This document shows positions 1-5,873 of a stretch of 7,325 bases of DNA, one piece after another (the stretch's first letter is position 1; every line of letters begins with the position of its first letter). Where the stretch lies: positions 1 through 7,325 of the forward strand of contig CAIQGU010000101.1 in assembly GCA_903871435.1 (NCBI GenBank), given 5' to 3'. The position numbers and the translations under genes are program-made. The notes below the pieces were generated by a model. The model saw only the letters and a list, made by a program, of their open reading frames with translations, was not told the DNA's origin and searched no databases. Source of the DNA: an uncultured Burkholderiales bacterium (lineage in GTDB: Bacteria > Pseudomonadota > Gammaproteobacteria > Burkholderiales > Burkholderiaceae_F).

Positions 1-446
1 AGCAGATAGCTCGCCGGTGGGCTGCTCGGGCCGCCTGCGAGAGGCGCGGGGCCGCGGCCCACATCGATGCGCACCACCGCCCCGGCATTGTTGGTTTCAA
101 CGTGGATACCGCCCTTGCCGGCCGCGGACGGTGGAGTGCCAGCCGGTAACGGGAAAACCGTGACGGCAACCGCGGCAAGCGCCTCCGACGGCCCGGCAGG
201 CTGCGGGTAGAGCGCGTAGGGCAGCGCCTCGCCGGCCCCATTGAAGACGCGCAGGTCCGCCAGGTCTGCTTCGGCCGCGCCGCGATAGACATCGGGCGTG
301 AGCGCAAAGCGCACGAGCGCGGACGTGCCATCGGCCGGGATGGGCGCCTGGTTGGCGTAGTCGCCGGCGCTGTCGCGCACCTGCGCACGGCCCGCCCCCG
401 GCAGCGCGAGCAGGCAGGCAAGGACAGCCGCGTGCCGGCGGGTCAT
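1..446 (-). CDS. DUF3999 family exported protein, N-terminal part (cut by left edge)
   Basis: The visible 148 residues start MTRRHAAVLACLLALPGAGR and look like a Sec signal peptide: a basic n-region, a hydrophobic core and a likely cleavage after Gly-Arg-Ala at residues 19-21. The mature part contains DVYRGAAEADLADLRVFN (52-69) followed by GEALPYALYP (72-81). I recognise this as the start of DUF3999, a family of exported proteins of unknown function, usually anchored to the membrane near the C-terminus. The rest of the gene lies outside the window. The ATG is 2 bases after the DUF2339 stop. An in-frame GTG at 452-450 is a real alternative start: it would overlap that stop by 4 bases and sit 10 bases from AGGAG (467-463), against 16 bases for the ATG. 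Translation is probably coupled to the upstream gene. Its placement directly after DUF2339 supports the assignment. Family identity is fairly sure; function is unknown. Confidence 0.82.
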   Translation of the reverse strand, partial: MTRRHAAVLACLLALPGAGRAQVRDSAGDYANQAPIPADGTSALVRFALTPDVYRGAAEADLADLRVFNGAGEALPYALYPQPAGPSEALAAVAVTVFPLPAGTPPSAAGKGGIHVETNNAGAVVRIDVGRGPAPLAGGPSSPPASYL

Positions 447-448
447 GA

Positions 449-3265
449 TCACGATGAGGTTTCTCCTGCAGGCGCCGCCGGCGCAGAGACGCGGCGTGGC
501 GGCACGGGCGCAATGTAGCCGATCACCAGCATCAGCGCGCCGGCGCCGATGAACGAGACGATGCGCTCGATGCCGCCCACATTGGAGAGGTCGACCAGAA
601 ACAGCTTGACCACTACCGCGGCCATCAGCGCGGCACCGGTCAGCCACAGCGTGCGCAGACCACGCCGCGCCGCCAGCGCCATGAGCACGAGCGCGCCCAG
701 CGACCAGAACAGGGCCAGGGCCGCCTGGACGACGACCGAGGACCACAGGTCCGCCAGGGCATACGGAACGCCCGTGGCGTGATGCACCGCGCGCAACAGC
801 GCGCCATTGGCACAGATGAACGCCGCGCCGGCGACCAGCATGAGGGACGTCTGGCGCGCAGTGGCGGATAGCCCGGCACCACCGCCGCTTGTGGCGCGCT
901 GCCGGATATGCACGAGGGTGAACAGCGCGAGTGCCAGGGCAATATCCAGGGGGTTGAGCAGGGGGACGTAGGGCAGGGGCGCTGCGGCACCATCGCTGCT
1001 CAGGCTGGCCCACAGCGTCCAGAGGACCAGCGCGCCCGCCAGTCCGCCAGCCGCCACCCTCCCGTAGCTATTCGGGTGGCCGGCCACGGGCCAGCGGCGC
1101 TGTACCGTGGCAGCATCGAGCAGGCATAGCAGCGCCACGACCACCAGGCCCTGCGAGGCGATGGCCCAGGCGGGCGCGGCGGCAACCGCCTGGGCTACCT
1201 GCCAGCTGATCTCCGATGTCAACAGCAGCGCCAGCAGCCATACACCCGCCGGATGCAAGATGCGTTCGATGCGGGGGTCCTGTCCGTCTACACGCCGCAG
1301 GACGACGAGATGCAATGCCAGCGCCAGCGGCCAGGCCAGCCAGCCCAGGTAGACGGACGGATGGGACACCTGGAGCGAATCGGCCAGCAGGGCCAGGATC
1401 ATGACCGGCAGCACCACATAGCCGGTGGCACGGGCCATGGACCAGCGCAGCGGCAGTGCGAGAAAGGTCACGGCTGCTGCACTCACGGTCAAGTACATCA
1501 GGCTCAGGTGGACCAAATAGGCAGCACCGATATGAGCATCGATATCGCGCACGCCTCCCGCAGCCCACCAAACGGCAGCCCACAACAGCAGTGCGCCAGC
1601 AACCGCCGTCTCGCCCCTGCGCAGCGTGGCGCCGCTTGTGTCCTGCTGTGCCCGGCAGATGGCGGCGGAGCAGAATCCAGCGGCAAGTGCGATCAAGGCG
1701 CAGCCCAGATACTCGCTGTTGAGAAACGGCAGGCCTGGCGGCGCGAAGCCGGATGCGCGAGCGCAAGCCACCCCAGCGGCGATCTGCAACAGGTAGCCGG
1801 CGGCCCTTGGCCAGGGGCGGTTCTGCCGCAACCCTACCCAGACGATGGCGGCGCCTTCCACCGCCCAGAGAGCCGAAGTGACGCGGCCGTCGAAGGCCAG
1901 GGGTATGCACAGCGTGGCAAATCCGCTGCCCAGCGCCAGAAAGCTTTCGATGAGGAGGCGTAACGGCTCGCCCATGCGGCGCCACAGTAGCGTGGCCAGC
2001 GCGAGATACATTACCCCCACGACCAACGCGCTCCACGCCAGGCCCAGTGGAATGTCGCGCACGAGGGCCGCCTGCAGGCTGAAGACTGCAATGGGCGCGC
2101 CAAACACCAGCGTGGCGTCCACATAGGGCGCAAGGCGGTCGCGCTGCCGGCGGGCAAACAGCAGCGGCAGCGCCACGTACAACAGGAAGAAGCCGATGAG
2201 GAAGGGTTCCGTGGTGGCGAGGAATTCGGGCTGGTAGTAGCGCGCACCCCAGAGCAGGCCAATGACGAAGGTGTAGGCAAAGCCCGCGAGATTGAGCGCG
2301 CGCCAGGCTTTCTTCCACGCCACCGCGACGATGCCCAGATTGAGCACGAGGTAGTACGAGAAGAGCATCACATGGCTGCCATGCCCGGTCGAGGCCAGCA
2401 CCGGGGCAAGAAAGCCGCCCGAAACGCCCAGCAGGGCGAGCGCCAGGGAATCCTGCAGGACGGCCAGCACGGCCGAAAGGGCGGCCACCACCACCAGCAG
2501 CGCGAAGGCGGGGCCCGCCGGCAGGACGGCATAGAGGCGATAGGCGGCAAAGATGGTCAGGCTGAGCAGGGCAACACCGCCGCCCTGCAGCGTCAGCGCG
2601 TAGCCCGCGCGGGTCTGGCGCAGACGCCAGCCGATCGTGAGCAGCGCAAGGGCCGCGGCCGTCACGCCGATCAGGCGCGCCTCCACCGGCAGGTGGCTGT
2701 GCTCGTAGGCAAACTTGAGTAGGAAAGCCACGCCCAAGAACAGGATCACGACGCCCGCGCGCACGACGGTGTTGCCGCCCAGCAGCCAGCGCAGCAGGGG
2801 ATGGGGCGGCGGCGCCATGGCCGGTTCGCGCGCGCGCCGTGCCGGGCCGCTCTCCAGGGCGGCCACGCGCGGCATGTCTGCGGAAAGGGGCGCGGTTGGT
2901 GGAAATGGGTCTGCAGGTGCTGCCCGCATCGGCGTGGGTGCCGGTGCTGACGTTCGGGGCGCGAATACCGGTACATCCAGGGGTTGTGGCGGCGAGTAAG
3001 GTGGGGGCACCGTTGCGGACACGGCGGCCGGCTCGGCGGTACGCGGGCCGGCCGGTGCGGGTCGCGCCGGTGCCTGCAGGGAATCCTGAACTGCATCGAG
3101 GCGGCTTTGCAGAACCGATACCTGCGCCCTGAGCTGGCGCAGCTGCTGCAACAGGCCCCCGGTGGCGCCGCCAATGGCGGCGCCGTAGAGCCACGCGCCC
3201 GGATCAAAAAGCACGCCGGCAACGGCGCCGGCCATGAGTCCCAGAAAAAGTCCCATCACCAGCAT
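449..3265 (-). CDS. DUF2339 polytopic membrane protein (938 aa)
   Basis: This is a predicted inner-membrane protein of unknown function. Residues 1-40 are hydrophobic and glycine-rich (GLFLGLMAGAVAG, GAAIGGATGG). A short coiled-coil-like stretch (38-63, QQLRQLRAQVSVLQSRL) and a Pro/Ala-rich linker (64-156) follow. From about 165 to 921 there are roughly 25 hydrophobic segments by eye. Family hallmarks are LLRWLLGGNTVVRAGV (157-172), LFLGVAFLLKFA (175-186), GGFLAPVL (283-290), WAVEGAAIVWVGLR (467-480) and the C-terminal block KLFLVDLSNVGGIERIVSF (887-905) ending YIAPVPP. The length fits large DUF2339 members. The reading frame stays open upstream to 3712, but those 149 codons lie over dsdA and show no family similarity. 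The ATG at 3265 has AGGGAG five bases upstream and gives a sensible N-terminus. The gene starts 2 bases after dsdA and ends 2 bases before DUF3999. Family call is confident; role is unknown. Confidence 0.93.
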   Translation of the reverse strand: MLVMGLFLGLMAGAVAGVLFDPGAWLYGAAIGGATGGLLQQLRQLRAQVSVLQSRLDAVQDSLQAPARPAPAGPRTAEPAAVSATVPPPYSPPQPLDVPVFAPRTSAPAPTPMRAAPADPFPPTAPLSADMPRVAALESGPARRAREPAMAPPPHPLLRWLLGGNTVVRAGVVILFLGVAFLLKFAYEHSHLPVEARLIGVTAAALALLTIGWRLRQTRAGYALTLQGGGVALLSLTIFAAYRLYAVLPAGPAFALLVVVAALSAVLAVLQDSLALALLGVSGGFLAPVLASTGHGSHVMLFSYYLVLNLGIVAVAWKKAWRALNLAGFAYTFVIGLLWGARYYQPEFLATTEPFLIGFFLLYVALPLLFARRQRDRLAPYVDATLVFGAPIAVFSLQAALVRDIPLGLAWSALVVGVMYLALATLLWRRMGEPLRLLIESFLALGSGFATLCIPLAFDGRVTSALWAVEGAAIVWVGLRQNRPWPRAAGYLLQIAAGVACARASGFAPPGLPFLNSEYLGCALIALAAGFCSAAICRAQQDTSGATLRRGETAVAGALLLWAAVWWAAGGVRDIDAHIGAAYLVHLSLMYLTVSAAAVTFLALPLRWSMARATGYVVLPVMILALLADSLQVSHPSVYLGWLAWPLALALHLVVLRRVDGQDPRIERILHPAGVWLLALLLTSEISWQVAQAVAAAPAWAIASQGLVVVALLCLLDAATVQRRWPVAGHPNSYGRVAAGGLAGALVLWTLWASLSSDGAAAPLPYVPLLNPLDIALALALFTLVHIRQRATSGGGAGLSATARQTSLMLVAGAAFICANGALLRAVHHATGVPYALADLWSSVVVQAALALFWSLGALVLMALAARRGLRTLWLTGAALMAAVVVKLFLVDLSNVGGIERIVSFIGAGALMLVIGYIAPVPPRRVSAPAAPAGETSS
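463..467 (-). promoter_or_regulatory. Probable ribosome binding site of the DUF3999 gene
   Basis: AGGAG lies in the last codons of the DUF2339 gene. It is 10 bases from an in-frame GTG (452-450) and 16 from the ATG (446-444). The spacing suits the GTG better, so the exact start of the DUF3999 protein is open by two residues. Confidence 0.5.
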
Positions 3266-3267
3266 AT

Positions 3268-4593
3268 TCACTCCCTGATATCCCGGCCCTGGTCCAATTG
3301 CGCCTGCCATGGCCCTGCCTGCCCTGCGGCCCGCCGGCCGCGCGCCAGGAAAGCCGCAAAGTCCTCGGCCGGAACAAAGGCGCCACCGGTGGTCCAGAAG
3401 AGGTGCGTGGCAGTAGCCGTGCTCGGCTCCTGCACGCCCAGGAAGGCCGCCGCCGCAGATGGCTCGATGCGCACGCCGGCACGGTCGTTCAGGAGCGCGA
3501 GCACGCGAAACAATTCCTCGTCGGCCACCGTGAACACGCCCGACACCAAGGGCGCGATGATCTGCGCCACGTCTTCGGAGGCCTGCGCCACTGCCAGGCC
3601 ATCGGCCTCGGTACGGTTGTCCAGGCCGATGTCGTAGACGTTGATGGGGCCGGCGCCCGCGGCCAGGCGCAGCAGCATGGCGGGTGCCGCACAGGGCTCG
3701 GCAAAATAGCAATGCACGGCGTCGCCGAAGACCTGCTTGAGCCCAAAGGTGATGCCGCCCGGCGCGCCGCCCACCCCGCAGGGCAGGTAGACGATGAGCG
3801 GATGCGCCCTATCGACGTCCACGCCCCGCTGCACCAGTTGCAACTGCAGCCGCAGCGCCGCCACCGCGTAACCCAGGAAGAGCGCGCGCGAGTTCTCGTC
3901 ATCCACGAAATAGCTGCGCGGGTCGGCCAGTGCCTCGCGCCGGCCTGCGGCAACGGCTGCCGCGTAGTCCCCCGCATGCTCCACGACGCTGACACCGCAG
4001 GAGCGCAGGCGCGCCTTCTTCCAGGCCTTGGCGTCGTGGGACATGTGCACGACAACGCGAAAACCCAGCGCGGCGGCCATGATGCCGACGCTCAGGCCCA
4101 GGTTGCCGGTACTGCCCACGGCGATGGTGTGCTGGCCGAAGAACTGGCGCGCCGGCGCTGCCAGCAGGCAGCGTGGATCATCACCGTCGGCCAGCAGGCC
4201 GCTGCGCAGCGCGAGCCCCTGCGCGTGCGCCAGCACCTCATGAATGCCGCCGCGGGCCTTGATCGATCCGGCCACCGGCATCGCGTGATCCGCCTTGATC
4301 AGTGCGCGGCCAGCAAGGGCAAGGCCCGTGATGGGGGCCGGATCGGCGAGCTCGAGGAGCGGCGATTCGATGAGGCCACCGTCGGGGGCAAGCTCGGGAA
4401 AGCACTGTGCCAATGCCGGCGCCCAGTCTCGCAAGAGGCGGTCCGCGGCCAGCATCGCACCGCGATCGACGCCGTGGCTGCGGGCGAGCTCCGCAAGCAC
4501 CGCCGCTGCCGGCGTCAACGGCGCATTGCGCCACAGAACGGGACGGCGCGCCTGCAACATTGCGAGCAGGTCGGGGTCGATGGCCAGCGTCAT
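3268..4593 (-). CDS. dsdA: D-serine dehydratase (D-serine ammonia-lyase)
   Basis: This is a cytosolic PLP enzyme of fold type II that converts D-serine to pyruvate and ammonia. At 441 residues it matches the usual DsdA length. Landmarks closely match E. coli DsdA: PVAGSIKARGG (106-116), with K112 as the expected Schiff-base lysine; AVGSTGNLGLSVGIM (158-172), the substrate/PLP loop; HMSHDAKAWKKARLRSCGV (183-201); FVDDENSRALFLGY (229-242); VYLPCGVGGAPGG (268-280), the glycine-rich phosphate loop; HCYFAEP (294-300); EADGLAVAQAS (329-339); and FWTTGGAFVP (399-408). The phosphate loop reads GVGGA where E. coli has GVGGG. The start at 4593 is the first ATG after the lplT stop. No clear Shine-Dalgarno precedes it; M12 is an alternative but would trim little. 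The stop overlaps the ribosome binding site of the DUF2339 gene. No dsdC or dsdX homologue is visible. A related fold-type II lyase is possible but less likely given motif agreement along the whole length. Confidence 0.93.
   Translation of the reverse strand: MTLAIDPDLLAMLQARRPVLWRNAPLTPAAAVLAELARSHGVDRGAMLAADRLLRDWAPALAQCFPELAPDGGLIESPLLELADPAPITGLALAGRALIKADHAMPVAGSIKARGGIHEVLAHAQGLALRSGLLADGDDPRCLLAAPARQFFGQHTIAVGSTGNLGLSVGIMAAALGFRVVVHMSHDAKAWKKARLRSCGVSVVEHAGDYAAAVAAGRREALADPRSYFVDDENSRALFLGYAVAALRLQLQLVQRGVDVDRAHPLIVYLPCGVGGAPGGITFGLKQVFGDAVHCYFAEPCAAPAMLLRLAAGAGPINVYDIGLDNRTEADGLAVAQASEDVAQIIAPLVSGVFTVADEELFRVLALLNDRAGVRIEPSAAAAFLGVQEPSTATATHLFWTTGGAFVPAEDFAAFLARGRRAAGQAGPWQAQLDQGRDIRE
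3271..3276 (-). promoter_or_regulatory. Ribosome binding site of the DUF2339 gene
   Basis: AGGGAG lies in the last codons of dsdA, immediately before its TGA and five bases before the ATG at 3265. It rules in favour of this ATG over the longer open frame that reaches 3712. Confidence 0.75.
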
Positions 4594-4634
4594 GGGCGGT
4601 GAGTGAGCAGGGCGCGCTCGTTGCCGGGGCGTGC
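4594..4634. other. 41-base gap between lplT and dsdA
   Basis: This is the only intergenic stretch of note. It is GC-rich and shows no clear Shine-Dalgarno for dsdA, no T-run terminator hairpin and no recognisable -35/-10 pair. It looks like a plain intra-operon spacer, although a weak internal promoter within lplT cannot be excluded. Confidence 0.5.
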
Positions 4635-5873
4635 TTAGGCGTCCGTGGAGCCGCGCATCAGGCGCACTGCAGTGATCGCGCCCACCGCCAGCACCAACAC
4701 CAGTCCAAAGCCGATGATGGTGGGGACCACCGCCATGCCCGCTGCGCTAGCTGCCGAGTAGGCCCCCACGAACGCGAGCATCACCAGGTTTTCCGAAAAG
4801 TTCTGCACCGCCAGGGCGCTGCCGGCGCCGACGCTGTCGTGACCCCGCTCCTGCAGCAGCGCGTTGAGCGGCACCACGAAGAGCCCGCCGCACAGTCCGA
4901 TGGCGCCCATCACGAGTGCAGCCGCGCCCAAGGTATGCACAAAGGCCATGGCCAGCACGGCAGGGCCCAGCAGCAGTCCACCGATGAGCGCGCGGTTGAC
5001 CCGGGCGAGCGACACCCAGACACCCGCGATCACCGCGCCGATCACGATGCCCACCGACAGCACGCCCATGAGCTTGGCCGGGGTCTGGTTGTCGGTAAGC
5101 AGCAATGCCACGGGCACCCAGGCAAACAGCACCAGGCGCAGGGTGGTGCCACTGCCCCAGAACACGCTGGTGCCCAGCAGACTGAAGCGCGCGTCGCCGT
5201 CGGCAAATAGTGTGCGCAGCGCCGTCCAGAAACGCCGCAGCATCTGCAGCGGGTTGAAATCCGGGCTGGCGTTTTCGGCGGGCAGGTGCGGGATGAGCAG
5301 ATTGGCCGCGGTTGCCACCGCGTAGCAGGCGATGACGCCGCCAAAAGCCCAGGGCAGCGAGTGATCGGCCAGCCATCCGCCCAGCAGCACGCCCAGCAAG
5401 ATGGCCACGATGGTGGATCCTTCCAGCATGCCATTGGCACGCACCAGGCGGGCGGGTTCGAACATCTGGGCCAGGATGCCGTACTTGGCTGGCGAATACA
5501 TCGTGGCGCCGATGCCGATGAGGCCGTAGGCGAGGAGCGGATTGACGCCCAGCGCCATGCCGATGGCGCCGGCCAGTTTCACGAGGTTGGCCGAGAGCAT
5601 TACCCGGCTCTTGGAGAAGCCGTCGGCAATGGGACCGGCAAAAGGTGCCAGCGCAATGAACGGCACCACGAAGGCCTCCTGAAGCTTGGGCACCAGGCTT
5701 GCGAGACCCTCGCTTTTTGCTACGGCGATGGCCGCGATCAGGACGGCGTTGTCGGCAAGCGCCGAAAGAAATTGCGCCAGCATCAAGGCGCCCATGCCCA
5801 GGGACAGGAGTGAAAGGTTCATGGACGGTGGATGCGCCATCGGCGCGTGGGCGGCTTCGGTGGTGCGGGTCAT
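4635..5873 (-). CDS. lplT: Lysophospholipid transporter LplT (MFS)
   Basis: This inner-membrane major facilitator flips lysophosphatidylethanolamine to the cytoplasmic leaflet, where Aas reacylates it. The 412 residues hold about 12 hydrophobic segments. They match E. coli LplT at AQFLSALADNA (33-43), PIADGFSKSRVM (81-92, a motif-A-like loop), MYSPAKYGIL (125-134), VRANGMLEGSTIVAILLG (144-161), RFSLLGTSVFWGSGTTLR (229-246), FVVPLNALLQERG (332-344) and VGAGSALAVQNFSEN (348-362). The start at 5873 overlaps the aas stop in an ATGA and has GAGGAG five bases upstream, which favours it over M12 or M18. M12 would align best with the E. coli N-terminus, so a short extension is the only uncertainty. 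The gene directly follows aas, the usual partner, and the two are expected to be co-translated. No inactivating change is seen. Confidence 0.94.
   Translation of the reverse strand: MTRTTEAAHAPMAHPPSMNLSLLSLGMGALMLAQFLSALADNAVLIAAIAVAKSEGLASLVPKLQEAFVVPFIALAPFAGPIADGFSKSRVMLSANLVKLAGAIGMALGVNPLLAYGLIGIGATMYSPAKYGILAQMFEPARLVRANGMLEGSTIVAILLGVLLGGWLADHSLPWAFGGVIACYAVATAANLLIPHLPAENASPDFNPLQMLRRFWTALRTLFADGDARFSLLGTSVFWGSGTTLRLVLFAWVPVALLLTDNQTPAKLMGVLSVGIVIGAVIAGVWVSLARVNRALIGGLLLGPAVLAMAFVHTLGAAALVMGAIGLCGGLFVVPLNALLQERGHDSVGAGSALAVQNFSENLVMLAFVGAYSAASAAGMAVVPTIIGFGLVLVLAVGAITAVRLMRGSTDA

Noticed and set aside
97..513. 138-codon minus-strand frame at the left end.
   Set aside because: It overlaps the DUF3999 start in another frame and has shadow-type Arg/Ala/Gly composition, whereas the DUF3999 frame has a signal peptide and family motifs.
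1253..1963. 236-codon plus-strand open frame opposite the DUF2339 gene.
   Set aside because: Gln/Gly/Ala-rich shadow with no domain signal, antisense to a conserved membrane protein.
1068..3194. Long same-strand open frame (708 codons) inside the DUF2339 gene.
   Set aside because: It is a GC-rich frame shadow: composition is Arg/Pro/Ala/His-biased with no hydrophobic or domain pattern, and it overlaps a well-supported family protein in another frame.
3266..3712. In-frame 149-codon upstream extension of the DUF2339 frame, which would give a 1087-residue protein.
   Set aside because: It lies entirely over the C-terminal part of dsdA, has Arg/Gly/Ala-rich shadow composition and no family similarity. 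The ATG at 3265 has a good ribosome binding site and a sensible membrane N-terminus.
3298..4602. 434-codon plus-strand open frame opposite dsdA.
   Set aside because: It mirrors dsdA almost end to end, as expected for antisense frames in GC-rich genes. It is rich in Arg, Gln, Gly and His and shows no recognisable domain.
4407..5210. 267-codon plus-strand open frame opposite the start of dsdA and the end of lplT.
   Set aside because: Low-complexity His/Gln/Arg composition and full overlap with two confidently identified genes; an antisense artefact.
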